The position numbers and the translations under genes were made by a program. Below are positions 1 through 12,600 of a stretch of 64,000 bases of DNA, piece after piece. Where the stretch lies: NCBI RefSeq assembly GCF_901709675.1, contig NC_051090.1:4950342-5014341 (forward strand). The letters run 5' to 3'. Source of the DNA: Syngnathus acus (taxonomy: Eukaryota; Chordata; Actinopteri; Syngnathiformes; Syngnathidae). Below the pieces are notes generated by a model. It saw only the letters and a program-made list of their open reading frames with translations, ran no database searches and was not told the origin of the DNA. Every line of letters starts with the position of its first letter. Position 1 is the stretch's first letter.

Positions 1-2430
1 GCTTCGGCTCCGTCGTGGTAACTGGCAGTGACTTTGCTGGGAGCGATGAGGTTCTACGGGAACGTTTCCAGTAGATGTCGACTGTAATGTCAGCTAATAG
101 AAAACAGTGATGCTTCAAAACACTCACATCAAGACAACTTTCTTTTTTTTTTTAAATATATATATTAACTTTGGAGTATTAGCGACTCGCTTTGCATAAT
201 CTATCAAAAGAAGGTCGCCTTAGTTCAAGTGCATTCTGAAGGGAATAATAGAACACGCTCAGACATTTGCCGATCAATCCCTCGCTGGGGTTTGGAATAA
301 TCTCATTTCAATTTGTGGGAGTTGCAAGAATAAATGTCATTTATCCAGAACTGCCGCACTGCATCGTAAGAAATTAAATACAAAATGATAGCCGCATGCT
401 AACTAACCAAAACATCAACATTGGCAATGCTAAATTTTAATGTGATATATATGTTTATTGAATTTGAAAGCTCCATTTGTGTTGTTGTTGCGCTATTATT
501 TATGTAGCCGAGGTCAACCTTCCCGGGTCACGCCGTACCACGTAACTTCCTCCATTATTGAACCGACGCTGGTCCGAGGCTTTAGCTCAACAAGCTCTGA
601 AACAGTTGCCTCTAATTAAAGATTCATGCGTGCTTGTCAAGACACGTTGGTAGTCACCCCCATTGTGTCCTCTGGTTTCACTCTCACGTCTTGCTTATTG
701 GACACTGGAGTCATTTTAAGGATCCATTATGATAATGAAGAAGCCACTTGGGACTTTTTTAGAGTGCTGTTTCATATTAATTCGCATACAATGCTCCAAT
801 CAGTCGGGTTCTTAATATGAAAACCGAGTCGTCTTTCTGGCACCCAAGTGGTTGGTTCCCCCATCCTGGTTTTTAATGCTCCTTGTTACGATGCGTGACT
901 GCACAGATTTACTCACTAATGAAGCTTTCCCACAAGCAGGTATGAGGAGTTTATTTTTTTAGGATGTGGTTAACCAGGGGTACCGAGTCGAGTTGATGGC
1001 TGATGTATTATACGCCATAGTTGGTAGCAGCAGACCTTTCGTGTTTATTTTTTCTTATTTAATTATTTATTCATTTATTTATGTTCATTTATATTTATTT
1101 ATATTGATATTTATTTATATTTATTTATTTTCAGACTGCCCACAGTCTCCTCTTGAATAACACACACTGTCTCACTTGTCCCCCCGCTCAACGGTGACTT
1201 TAAGCAAAAGTGTGGCTAGCTTTCAGACAATGTCCCTCATCCATTTTCCATTCCTACCTGTCGAGCAGAAATGTGAGCCGTATTGTATTCTAATTCCAGC
1301 CAGTGTGTGGTAGTGTGCATGTGTATTGTGTGTGAGCTCATGTCAGTGCCTGCAGGGCCTTGCAGATTGATGGACACAGGCAACGACCACCCTCCATGTA
1401 AATGACTAACGTGTTCCTCTTAGGGATTCGTCAGCACATAAGACGCACACACTGTACAGTCGTCGTGCGAGTGTAGCGACGAGTGGGCACGCGAGAACGC
1501 AGTGTGAGAGCAGCCATTTGAAGAGCCCCGGAGCACGTTGCGCCTCGGCCTCTGAGCCATTTTTATTTTTTTTTGCTCACCGACACCTACGCACACTCCC
1601 GAGCAAGCTTCCTGCTCATTTGTCTGCCTCGTCGTGTACCTGCGGCGGCGTTCCTTTCCTGACACTCTGATCAGACCTTCTCCGCACTCTCTCGCCCAAT
1701 ATCACATGCCAATCGGAGTTATTTTACTCTCCCGATTGAACGTGGAAGGAAAACTTCACACACCACATTAGGTGTACATGCATAACCGAATGTAGCTTTC
1801 CTCTCTCATTAAATATGACACATTATGTATTTTTTTAAGTACTCCAGCCTGAAATATACATATGAATTATTAACTATAATGTTGGTGCAGTTAAACCCTT
1901 GTGGATACTGGAGCACATGTTGAGATGCAAATAAATGATTCCCACTCCCCCTTGCAGATTCACTGCCCACTCTACTGTCTAAATGTGTCTGTCTGTTGCT
2001 GTTCAACTTGTACTTGAAAGACAGTCCTCCCCCTCCCTCTCAGGCTCTCTTCATCTCTCACTGCAGTGTTTGAATGATGCGGTTCAAAAAAACTGCCCAC
2101 TTTGTTATCTGGCTGCAGCTCCATTGGGATACTGTATGTCATTAAAAAAAGCCTCAACAGTTTTGCCCTTTAATGTTTTGATGGGAAGGTAAAGCGCCAA
2201 GTCACCTACAAGTCAACTTCGATGCTAATGATGGTGCTGCTCATTTGAAAACTGTACGACGGTCAAAAGGACACACTGGACACTTTGATGAAGTCTTTTT
2301 GACTGTAATATTTACGGTTTAATTACACCCTCCGATGACATCCCAATTATCCTTTTTTTTTTTTTTATTAGTGTCTTAAATATGCAAGGAGCCGCGGGGA
2401 AGCTTCATAATCTAATAAAAAAGGTTAGAT

Positions 2431-2497
2431 TGAACTTGCAAACTACACACAGCCGAGATTCAAATTCACGACCTCTAACCACTGGAGCCGCCCTGAG
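2431..2497. repeat. SINE-like fragment, degenerate
   Basis: The string starting near 2431 (aacttgcaaactacacacag, then a 'gattcaaattcacgacct' block and 'ctaaccact') matches, from memory, the body of a SINE-type repeat abundant in fish. In intact copies it reads as 'gcaaactccacacagg ... ttcgaacccacgacct ... ctaaccact'. Only about 65 bases remain. Assignment is by recall, not by a library search. Confidence 0.45.
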
Positions 2498-2986
2498 CTT
2501 GTTGAAGTGTAACAATTCGATTCAGTTTGTCAAATCGAAATCAAGTTATTATTTTTTTAACACCTCCAAGCATTATTTTCTTGTTGTTGTTAATAACTTT
2601 GTTTTGATTCAGCTCTTGTGTTGGTGCAGGTGTCCCTAATATTGTGGTCTGTGAAGGTATGTACAGCTTGGGTGGATATTCAGTTAATTCACATAATACT
2701 CTTCAAAATGTGTGAAAAATCCGCCGCCATCTGTCTGTCGCCCGCGTTTTTAACGTGCGTGCTAACGCAGGTAAATAGCCCTAAAAGCAGTGACGACGCG
2801 AGCTCTTAAAGTAAACTCCCTGCCTCTGCGCCTTTAAGCTGTTTGCCAAGCACGACTGTGAAATGAGAGAGCAAGAATATATAGAAAAGGAGAGAAATCT
2901 GTGAAGAACAAATGAACAGCAGGTGGACTGGCAGGTGGTTGGCGACCAAGGCGTTCAGGTGGAGACGACACACAGATGCAGGCGGG

Positions 2987-3120
<134 letters not shown>

Positions 3121-3272
3121 AATGTTGTATTTTGAGAGCGAATGAACGTGAAAGCTGAACAGAGATGGATGAAGAGTGAGGTTTCGAGTGTAATGTTGTC
3201 CCACTCAAACGCGTGTGATCCCATATTTAATTTTTTCAAATTTGCCAAATCAAGTGTAACTGCACATCCACT

Positions 3273-3288
3273 CCAGTAGGTGGCAGTG
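3273..3288 (+). promoter_or_regulatory. CTCF-like binding motif
   Basis: CCAGTAGGTGGCAGTG fits the vertebrate CTCF core (CCASYAGRKGGCRSYV as recalled) at every position, in forward orientation. It lies 2 kb upstream of lingo3. This is a motif match only; occupancy is not shown. Confidence 0.4.
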
Positions 3289-5326
3289 GTGGTGTCATTG
3301 ATACTAATTATAGGGTTGGGGGCAAAATAATTTCTTCCTGGGGTGCGTAACAAAAAATATTTTAGAAGCAGTGCTGGTAATTTGCCAGAACAGATGGCTG
3401 CCACATGTGGTTATTTGGAGAACTCCGTTTCAAGTAACTGAACTAATTGTCATCGCAAGGCGGTTTAATGTTCAGTCACATGTGTGACAGCATCTGTTCT
3501 CTGACGACATTTTACGCACCATTCTCCCTCTGTCGTTTGAGGAATATCTCCTTGTCCAATTTCTGATTACGGCCTCAACAGTGAAGCGCGTATGAACCCG
3601 TTACCATGACAACATCAGTCATAGCTGTCGATCTCTATATGCAAAGTGAACTTTGTGTGCTCATTATTATTCCAAGATATGAAAAGAGTATTTCAAATGT
3701 CAACACGCGGGGTTCGTTTTCAAACGTGCGCGTGCAGACAGTCGGGATCGTGTACACTGTGCAGGTATCGGGTCCTTCTGCGTCACACACTTTGACGTCC
3801 TACTTGTCCGACCCCATGACCCCAACTCAATTTATTAACGAGCAATGATTACCAGATATGCTCTTGAAAGACATTTTGTGTAGTATAGGAAAGGGGTGGG
3901 TGCGGCATTGTGGGTATCATCAAAGTTCATCAGATTATTAGGAACAGGTGAATGTCAGACTCTTATTACACGGCCAAGATTTTACACCAAAAAAACAAAT
4001 GTCAGCCGGCTGCTAGCGTCAAAGCAAAGGTTAGATGAAGTAGATCTAGTAATCCCCTGAGGGTGGAAATATTGGAGAAAAATGTCCCAGGTAATTATTC
4101 TGATGATTTTCACGGTCTCAGACTCAAAATTAAAAATGTAATTTTGGGAGAAAAAAAATGTTGGAGGAACTTGTGGGTTTATTTTTTCCGACTAGCCGCA
4201 TAAACAAAACAGTGTCAGGTCCAGTTACTCTTTGGTTCCGTTATTCTGTCACCAGCAATTGAGTGAGCGCTGATGTAACGTAATGTGTCAACATCGCTCT
4301 CTTCTGCTGGGACCGAGCCCCGGGCACCTTCTGACCAGCTCGTGTGGGAATGTGACTAATAAATCATGGCAGTACCTTTGACATGTTTCACATTTGCAAG
4401 ATGGATTCTAGTTAAAGAGAATATGAAAGAAAATCGAGCTGGAGAGTGATAGCTTTCCTGAAAAAAACATTTTTGCCATTTTTGTGTCCCCATGCTCCGC
4501 CCCCTCCATCAGACAGCTCTGCTTGCATTTTCATATAATTTCATTCCAGGCTGAATAGTAATCAACTTTGAGTCAAGATGAATTGCAAATTACCGCCTGA
4601 CGTTGAAGGAGTTATTAAGTCGTCCGAAACGGGAGCAGGTGATCATTTTAAACGCTCGTACAAGCCGCTTTCCTTTTTCGCTGCATCGTATCAAACTCAT
4701 CTGCTCATTAAAAGCATTTGTCTCTATTTTTTGTCCTTGGAGATTTCAACACACTATTCAAAGCGTGTCTGGTGATATTTCGGGAGGGTTGAGCATATAA
4801 AAGGATGTGCAAACATCAATCCGCAGCACGATGGATATAAAAGGAAGAGTTTAGTATTGTACGCGTCTCAGTTGGGTTGTGTTGTATGTGATATATATCC
4901 AGACTGGCACGCTTTGATCACTGGCCTTTTGGCCTTTAGCTATTTGCAAGCCGTAAACTGCCGGCTTCACACCTGCTGTGATAGGTCAGTTTGCGAAGTA
5001 GCATAGCGATTGATGTTGTTTTGATCGCTATGTGTAATCAGAAGATCAGATTTATACAAATTGTCGAAGCTAACCTGGATAGAATGCAATGCTATGTTTG
5101 GACTAAGCTAGCTAAAGTTTGATTTTAGCAGAGCCACAGACTTAGTTAGCCAGTTAAGCCCGATAAGCTAACAGTTAGCCTAGCTTCTTAGTTTTCTTCG
5201 ACGACCATGCTTTTTCTTTGTAATATCCTTTCATGTTAACTAACCTAGTTCCCTCCATCTTGTCTTCTCAGGTGTTTGGCCCAGTGATTGTAGCTCAGAG
5301 GAGGAGGAGGCGGAAGAAGGGGTGCC

Positions 5327-7159
5327 ATGGGGGTCATCCTCAGACAGGATGTGAGTTGGCTCCTGCCGTTCTTCATCCTGCTGGTGATGCGCCATGTATG
5401 GCCTGCCCGGGGACAAGCATGTCCTCAACGCTGCGAGTGCGTGGCCAAACTCAAGACTGTCTCCTGCCACGGTAAGCGACTGTCTGCCCTGCCGGATGGA
5501 ATCCCGGTGGACACCAAGATCGTGGACCTGAGTGCAAATAAGCTGCGTTGGGTGGAGCGAGGCGACCTGCTGTCCTTTCCCAACGTGGAGAAGCTGGATC
5601 TCAGTGAGAATATGATCAGCGTCCTGGAACCGAATGCCTTTTCGAGTCTCCAGAACCTACAGTCGCTTTCTCTGAGGGGGAACCAACTGAAACTGATCCC
5701 CATAGGGGCTTTCTCACACCTTTCAAATCTCACCTCTCTGGACCTAAGTGGGAATAAACTTGTGATTCTTTTGGATTTTACTTTCCAAGATCTAAAGAAT
5801 CTGAGGAACCTGGAAGTTGGAGACAATGATCTGGTCTATATCTCCAACAAGGCCTTTTTGGGTCTGGTGACACTGAGAGAGTTGACCATCGAGAGGTGCA
5901 ACTTGACTTCTGTTTCCAGTCAGTCTTTGTCGTACCTTCACAACTTGGTCACCCTGCGGCTTCGCTACCTCGGCATCTCCACCTTAGAGGACCAGAACTT
6001 CCGTAAGCTGGGAAACCTGAGGGGCCTGGAGATTGATCACTGGCCCTTTTTAGAGTACATCACCCCCCATAGCCTCCAGGGTCTCAACTTGTCATGGCTG
6101 TCCATCACTCACACCAACATCACCTCCGTGCCCACATCGGCCCTACGAAGTCTCTCCCACCTAACCACCCTCAACTTATCCTTCAACCCTATTTCGGTTC
6201 TGGAGTCTTGGTCGCTTCGAGACCTGCTCCGGTTGAAGGAGCTGCATCTGGTCAACACCAGGATGATAACAGTTCAGCCGTACGCCCTGGGCGGTCTCCG
6301 ACAAATCCGCTTGCTGAACCTCTCCGCTAACAACTTGGTGACTTTGGAGGAAGGAGCCTTCCAGTCGGTCAACACTCTGGAGACCCTCCGATTGGACGGC
6401 AACCCTCTGGCCTGCGACTGCCGCTTGCTTTGGATCCTTCAGCGCAGGAAGACACTGAATTTTGACAACGCCTCCCCGGTGTGTATGACGCCCTTGGAGG
6501 TGCAGGGCCGGGCTTTGGGCGCTTTCTCCGACTCCGCTCTTTTTGAGCATTTCACCTGCCAGAAGCCCAAAATCCGAAACAGGAAATTGCAGCAGATCTC
6601 CGCTCGCGAGGGGCAGGTGGTGTCCTTCGTTTGCAGGGCGGACGGCGAGCCCACGCCGGTGATCTTCTGGATATCTCCGCAGCGGCGTCGAATCACTACA
6701 AAGAGCAGCGGCCGCTTGACGGTGTTAAAGGAAGGCACCTTGGAAATAAGGTACGCCCAGGTGATGGACACCGGAACCTACATCTGCATTGCGAGCAACG
6801 CTGGAGGGAACGACACGTACTTTGCAACACTCACAGTCAGCGGGCTGCCGCTCGATGCCGCCCTCATGGCTAATCGTACCTACTACGCCGGGGATCTTAA
6901 CGACACGAACCTGAACGACACCAAAGTTTTCCTCAAGTTCACTCTAGACCTGAAGACCATCCTGATCTCCACAGCGATGGGCTGCATCATGTTCCTGGGG
7001 GTTGTCCTCTTCTGCTTCATCCTGCTCTTTGTGTGGAGTCGCGGGAGAGGACAGCACAAAAATAATTTCTCCGTTGAATACTCTTTCCGAAAGGTGGACG
7101 GGCCAGCCACCACCGGAGGGCAGGGCGGTGCCCGCAAGTTCAACATGAAGATGATTTGA
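5327..7159 (+). CDS. lingo3: LINGO3, leucine-rich repeat and Ig domain neuronal membrane protein
   Basis: Single-exon CDS of 610 residues, starting at a Kozak-like gccATGG. LINGO proteins are type I neuronal surface receptors or co-receptors; LINGO1 acts with Nogo receptor, and LINGO3 is less studied. Visible in order: signal peptide (about 1-29); cysteine-rich LRR N-cap (CPQRCEC, about 31-37); about a dozen LRRs; LRR C-cap with [11 protein letters not shown] from about 358; one Ig domain with paired cysteines near 436 and 486 ([10 protein letters not shown]); a transmembrane helix near 543-570; a 40-residue cytoplasmic tail. The tail contains [11 protein letters not shown] and ends in RKFNMKMI, which separates LINGO3 from LINGO1. 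Length fits the family (about 590-620). A splice acceptor at 5270-5271 implies an upstream non-coding exon. Several N-x-S/T sites (for example NLT, NIT, NDT) lie in the ectodomain. In teleosts this is probably the 'a' paralogue, inferred from linkage only. Confidence 0.95.
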   Translation: MGVILRQDVSWLLPFFILLVMRHVWPARGQACPQRCECVAKLKTVSCHGKRLSALPDGIPVDTKIVDLSANKLRWVERGDLLSFPNVEKLDLSENMISVLEPNAFSSLQNLQSLSLRGNQLKLIPIGAFSHLSNLTSLDLSGNKLVILLDFTFQDLKNLRNLEVGDNDLVYISNKAFLGLVTLRELTIERCNLTSVSSQSLSYLHNLVTLRLRYLGISTLEDQNFRKLGNLRGLEIDHWPFLEYITPHSLQGLNLSWLSITHTNITSVPTSALRSLSHLTTLNLSFNPISVLESWSLRDLLRLKELHLVNTRMITVQPYALGGLRQIRLLNLSANNLVTLEEGAFQSVNTLETLRLDGNPLACDCRLLWILQRRKTLNFDNASPVCMTPLEVQGRALGAFSDSALFEHFTCQKPKIRNRKLQQISAREGQVVSFVCRADGEPTPVIFWISPQRRRITTKSSGRLTVLKEGTLEIRYAQVMDTGTYICIASNAGGNDTYFATLTVSGLPLDAALMANRTYYAGDLNDTNLNDTKVFLKFTLDLKTILISTAMGCIMFLGVVLFCFILLFVWSRGRGQHKNNFSVEYSFRKVDGPATTGGQGGARKFNMKMI

Positions 7160-7293
7160 TCTTCCTGGAGAGCATTTACTTTTTTTTTTTTTTTATTGCT
7201 ACTTTGCTCATCCCCGACAGCAATTTTGGACACCTGGAAGATGGCTGCCTTGCTTGAGATCACTTAAGATGCGAATGTTGAGAGGACACAAGT

Positions 7294-7356
7294 CCCCCCC
7301 CACACACACACTACACAAACACAAACAAACACACACACACACACACACGCACACAC
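7294..7356. repeat. Interrupted (CA)n tract in lingo3 3' UTR
   Basis: Runs of cacaca interrupted by 'ctacacaaacacaaacaaa' and one 'cgc'. It lies 135-197 bases past the lingo3 stop and is therefore probably transcribed. Confidence 0.9.
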
Positions 7357-7544
7357 CGATTGCACTTAATTGTATAGTGTTCTTTTGCCTAATGCTGTTT
7401 TTAAATGTCAAGGACATTAATCAGTTGCTGTTTGTGCTTTTCAACATTTAACACATTGCCGTGACATTTTGGGAGAAAAACAGACTTGAGTCATACGGAA
7501 CTATGAAGAAACTGTAAATGTGTGTAACTGTAAGTGTGCTTTGA

Positions 7545-7775
7545 CAAGGCGTGAGCTGACTCCCTTTTAACGAGTTTCCATGTTGTCTGTGCATTTTAAA
7601 CAGCCAAATAAAATAGAACCAGTTATAAGAGGGTGTGCACACTTGTGCAACCACATTATCTCAGTTTATTTTTGCTTCGATATGTCAGTTATTTTTTATT
7701 AAATCCATTAAGTTGTAATGGTATCATTTGTAAATAAAAAATAATGGCATTTGAACAGGGGTGTGTAGACTTTTT
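7545..7775. repeat. Dispersed teleost repeat overlapping the lingo3 3' end
   Basis: The stretch 'agctgactcccttttaacga' near 7553, then 'agagggtgtgcacactt' and 'gcaaccacattat' near 7627-7660, resembles the copy at about 44860-44970 in this window ('ccgactcccacttaacatga', 'agagggtgtgtacactta', 'gcaaccagattat'). Its other end, 'gcatttgaacaggggtgtgt' near 7747-7770, is the reverse complement of the block 'acacacccttgttcaaatgc' near 44345. The element is thus a short, internally deleted member of the same family, carrying both ends. It looks like a non-autonomous DNA-transposon-type repeat; the class is my inference. Confidence 0.6.
7607..7612 (+). terminator. Candidate lingo3 poly(A) signal AATAAA
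   Basis: First canonical AATAAA after the lingo3 stop, 448 bases downstream. A second lies at 7733-7738. Both fall inside the repeat at 7545-7775, so the 3' end of the transcript may be supplied by repeat-derived DNA. Transcript data would be needed to choose between them. Confidence 0.4.
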
Positions 7776-8098
7776 AAACCTCAGAAAATCTGTTTAGGAT
7801 ATCAAATTCCTTTTTTTTTTCAAACGTTTTTTTTTGGGATGCTATCAGTTGCCAAGTTTATAGACAAATCTGAAATATATCATCCCTAAAACATTGAACT
7901 CATTATTTCTTATCGCAGAATCAATATTTGTATGCAAACACGAAGATCAAGAATCCAGTGTTTGATCAACAAAAATTTAATTTGAATGGGATCATTAATG
8001 TACACACTTGATGTAGAGGGACTTCACCTGAAGGCATATATCTCTCCATCTATGGAGCTTTGAGCTTTCCATTAACTTCAAACCACATTATGTTGCTC

Positions 8099-8114
8099 TG
8101 CTGCCCTCTGCTGG
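8099..8114 (-). promoter_or_regulatory. CTCF-like binding motif
   Basis: On the minus strand this reads CCAGCAGAGGGCAGCA, a full match to the recalled CTCF core. It lies between lingo3 and the flippase gene, about 0.8 kb from an oppositely oriented match at 8926-8941. Motif evidence only. Confidence 0.4.
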
Positions 8115-8879
8115 TTTAGATTGTACTGGTTTGGTACAATTTCCATATTACAAATGATTGCATTTTCTTCAGTCTTTTGTTGAAATCATGATGTAAATAT
8201 TTGAAACAATTGTCATTGGAAATTGTACTGCTGTTTTGTATGGTGGTGTTTTTTACATTTATTGAAAAAAAGTGTTCATAAAGCATGCGATATGATGTCT
8301 TATTCACTGAACCATTTTTATTGCAGTTATTATTATTATTTTTTAATTTACTACACCTGCAACACTGTGATGATTTGTTTTCGTTTTTAAAATGGTCTTG
8401 GTCCAGTTTTAATAAGTCCAACTGTACAAAAAACGTCATTAGATTGATTCACCCAATGAGGAGATTGGGCCTTTGTTTATTTGTTGGGGAAAAAACTGTA
8501 TAAAATAAATGACATTTTGTGAGCAGACCAGACAAAACATTTTCACATTTGTGTCTTTTTTTCAATTAAGGAAGACACATCAACTTGTCCTTACTGTCAG
8601 AATCTTTCGACTGTCACAAAAAATAAAATAGGGGACCGAAAGTAAACCTGTTTGGCTGGATTTACACTATGCAGCCCTGTTGGCCAGAAACATAATGCTC
8701 TGTTTGCACTTTTTTTTTTCTTTTTTTTTTTTTTTTTCCCTAACCACCAGCCTGCTGTGTACACACATAAATATGAGGACGCACACAAATTCACGGATGT
8801 GTCAGGTTTACTTTGGCAGAATCGAGACAACAAACCACAAATGGTGGCAACGGCCTATTGTTCTGACCTTACATCATTG

Positions 8880-8887
8880 TGACGTCA
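8880..8887. promoter_or_regulatory. Palindromic CRE (TGACGTCA)
   Basis: Full-length CREB/ATF palindrome, 730 bases upstream of the flippase start codon and 39 bases before a CTCF-like site. It could belong to the flippase promoter. Motif evidence only. Confidence 0.3.
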
Positions 8888-8925
8888 CTACTGCACTCTC
8901 AGGTAATGTTCAATGTCTATTAAAT

Positions 8926-8941
8926 CCACCAGAGGGCACCA
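8926..8941 (+). promoter_or_regulatory. CTCF-like binding motif
   Basis: CCACCAGAGGGCACCA matches the recalled CTCF core at every position in forward orientation. With the reverse-oriented match at 8099 it forms a divergent pair in the lingo3-flippase interval, an arrangement often found at domain boundaries. Not shown to be bound. Confidence 0.4.
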
Positions 8942-9609
8942 AGCACACACGGGAGACATCTGAGACCATTTTATTCTAATTTTCAATCCCACAATATTGG
9001 CTTCGTGCTTTGTAGATGTAAAGAAAAATGCAAATGAAGTGAAAAATAGAACAAACAAAAACGACGTGTTGACAGTAAAACGACGTGATGTTATTTTCAA
9101 CCTTCCATAAAAAACAGTTTAGTATTTTGTGGTAGGTGATGGTAGGTGACTTTCCTGAGCCCTTGCCCCTCCCTTTTGTTTTTCTCCCAGGTAGGGACAT
9201 TCAATGCGATGCAGTAGGAGACACCTGGGATTGAGATAGGCGTGGACGTGTTACATCACGAGCGGAAAGAAAGAAGGGACGGGTGAGGCAAAAAAAAAAA
9301 CATAATATCCCCTCCACACTGAGCAGGTAAATGTTATATTCTATCTTCTGTGTTTGTTGAAGTATTTTTTTTTCCCCAAGCAGAATGTGAGATGAGTGTA
9401 ACTTAGTTGACCTGTGCCTTGGGCCAACCTTGGGGCACTTTTGCTTTTCGAGTGTGCTGTAATTTACAAACCGGTCAGCGTGAAGTAGTAGCATGTCGGC
9501 ATGGTAACACGGTGTAATGAGTCACAAGATAACTGAGTCAAAAGGTGTCTTTTATCTCCTCGCAGTACGTTCTGTGCACTTCCAGAAACAGTTTGTCGTC
9601 CTCTTCATC

Positions 9610-12600
9610 ATGGACAAGGACAGCACAGGTATGTCCTCTTTGAGCTCATCATCAAGTAGAATCCACAGCGAGCTTTTAGGACAGGGTTTTTATAATTCAG
9701 GTGATTTTTAATTTTTTTTTTTAAATTAGCTAAAGAAAATGGAATTATATAACATTATATATTATATGATATATATTATATTATTATAGAATCATTATTT
9801 ATTGACATTTTGGAGGCTTTTGCCCTGTGGTGTGTGCTCCTCAAGCAGAAAATATTTGAACAATTGCGCAACTTTATATGCTGGATATTTGTTTTCAATT
9901 TATTTTGCAAACCCCCAAGTCACAGACCTGAGTTTGAAAATGTTAACACGTGTTGATGTTTTGTCACAGGTCTCACATGGCAGGTGAGGGCCAACCAACG
10001 TTGCTACCACAAGAAGCAGCAGAAGAAATCCTTCCTAGGCTTTCGTTGGGGTCGGTGCTCGGTGAGTGGCGTCTCACTCCTCCAATGTGTGTTAAGATCA
10101 AAATGAGGATTTATCTAAATTTTGATTTACTATCCTTGTTGCCAGGACAACAAGATTTGCAGTCATAAGTACACGTTCTTCACCTTCATCCCGCTGACAC
10201 TGTTTGAGCAGTTCCAGCGTGCTGCTAATCTCTACTTCCTTTTCATGATAGCATTGCAGGTTGGTTATTTGTGCTCCTCCGACCTGTCGCCTTCTCATTG
10301 GTTGAGTTTTCATAAAGGGCAATTAAAGGATTGCTTTGGTGCCATGGCAACCCAAAATGTAAACGAGCAGCAAAATGTTTTGTCAGCCAAAAATCTGTAA
10401 CCCCCTCAAAAAACCAATTTGATTGTAGTTTACTGAGTGACCTATAGTAGTAGTGAAAGTCTTCTTTGTTCGGTATCTGAATTATACTGCCCCTAGTGGC
10501 CAAATTGAAATTGCGATGCTAATAATTCTTCATCCTTTCTCCGACACACTTTTCTTCACATTCTATTTAATGATGTTATCAAAGTGTATGTTTGTTTATT
10601 AAATGACACATCACGACATTTTCATTTGTTTCATCCTCTGGTCGTTTTCTTGCGTGCTTCCCAGTGCGTCCCCATCATCGCGTCACTCCAGTGGTACATC
10701 TCCATCATCCCGCTGCTCCTTGTTCTCTCGGTGAGAGGTGCCAAGGACCTCATCAATGACATGGTGAGACCGCCGTTCTCCCCATCGCCCCATTGACACG
10801 CTCTTAAGAGTCACCACAGGGGCCTCACAAACTCTCCTTCCCCATCCTCATTGACCTTTCCTCATTGACGAAAACCAGTCGTCTCGGTTGCATTAATTCC
10901 CCGCCGCGATATCATTAAAGCTTTTCCCTTCTAAACGCCAGGGCGATGTTTTGCATGCGCGACTCTCTACTTAAGTGCTCGGCTGAGTTACGGCCGTTAA
11001 CGGCTCACCGGCTGAAACGCTCGCTTGACCCCTCTCTATTGACTGATCATTTAGCACCGGGTGTAAATCTCCGGCCCGGTGTCACCGCTCGTAATGGAGT
11101 CTTTACTTTCTACCATCCCAGTGTTATACTTTGAGTACTTCACGTGCCGCCATGTTTCCAGGCGAGGAAACGCAGCGACTCGGAGGTCAACTCGCGACCG
11201 TGTGACGTGCTCATCTCCCAGAGGTGAGCGCAAAAAAAACGGGAGGGGGGGGGGTTGAGCCTCCCGGGAACACACGCTGCCAAACAGCCCTCTAATGAAG
11301 CTCTAATGAAGTGTAAATGAGCAAAAGCCCGGATGCTCCTCCCCGAGGTGCCTGGTAAAAAAAAAACAAGATCAAATGATCTCCCAGCATGGGCTTTTAT
11401 TGTTATTTCATCATTTTAATGCAATTTAATTCAGGGAGGTGTTTGGTGGTTTAGGAGAAAGCTGTAAAGAATCGATAAACCATAAATGCTCATAGCAGCA
11501 GCAAATAAAAACTCAGATGCAGGTGTTATGGTGTTGAATAAATCTTAGGATGGGGGTGAATGCTGAGAGACAGGCATTAAACGTGAAATTAAAGACACAA
11601 TTAGAAATTCAATATATTATTTAACACTTGCGTTGTGAGATTTCATCTGTTGTGGAAGTTTAAGATTTATATGAATGCTGATTTTTTTTTCTTTCTATTG
11701 TGATATGAGGTGAATGATTCACTTGTGTTTCAGCTTCAGTACAGAGCAGTGGAAGGATCTGTGCGTGGGAGATATCGTGCGCATCCACAAAGACCAAACC
11801 GTTCCCGTGAGCTGCTCAAATTTCAACTTGGAACATATTATTAATTATTTCATTATTTAATCACAAAGCTTCTAATTAATTGTATTTATTTTTCCCACGC
11901 AATTTTTTAAATTTATTTTATTCTATTTATTTTATTCTATTTTTATTTATTTTATTTCGATTCCCAGGCCGATATTGTGCTCCTATGCAGCTCCGAGCCA
12001 CACAGTCTGTCCTATATAGAAACGGTTGACATTGACGGGTGAGACTTTACTTCACAATTTTTGATGTTTTGGGGTCAGAGGTCAGCTTCAGGCTTCCTCT
12101 GTGGTGCGTGAACAAAAAAGCTTCATGACGCCACGCATTATTTTGTACCCATCCAGCGAGACCAACTTGAAATGCCGACAGGCTCTCGCCGCCACGCACC
12201 ACCAGTTGACGTCCGAACCCTCACAGCGTACGCTCGCTGACTTTGACGGTGAAACGCTCGATTTTCTCACAAACATATTTTCGGCACGATACTTATGACG
12301 AACGAGCAATTCATTTCCCAGGCGTGGTGTTCTGCGAGGAACCCGATGACGCCATGTACTCTTTCCGAGGACAGCTACACTGGAGAGGGGAACGCTTCCT
12401 GCTGGACATCCAACACCTTCTCCTCAGGGGCACCGTGTTACGAAATACTCTGACCGCCTACGGTTTGGTCGTATATACCGGTACGATTATATTCATTTGA
12501 AGAAATCATCAAGCCTCAAGTGATATCCAAAGTGTCCTTCAAAGGCAAATTAGATGACGTTGAATACATTATACAGCTAATTATGACTTTGAAATGTGGG

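Larger units (their letters stand above)
7160..9609. other. lingo3 3' UTR and intergenic DNA before the flippase gene
   Basis: No coding gene is visible. The interval holds the lingo3 3' UTR with candidate poly(A) signals, a dispersed repeat, a run of T at about 8709-8738, two CTCF-like motifs and a CRE. The flippase promoter should lie towards the right end. A strong splice-acceptor-like pyrimidine tract with CAG ends at 9565, so the first coding exon may be preceded by a 5' UTR exon. Confidence 0.45.

Noticed and set aside
3-74. Possible last coding exon of a gene off the left edge (23 open codons ending FQ-stop)
   Set aside because: Too short to distinguish from chance, no recognisable family, and no clear acceptor or poly(A) signal.
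5425-5826. Antisense open frame inside lingo3
   Set aside because: Shadow of the leucine-rich repeat coding sequence on the other strand.
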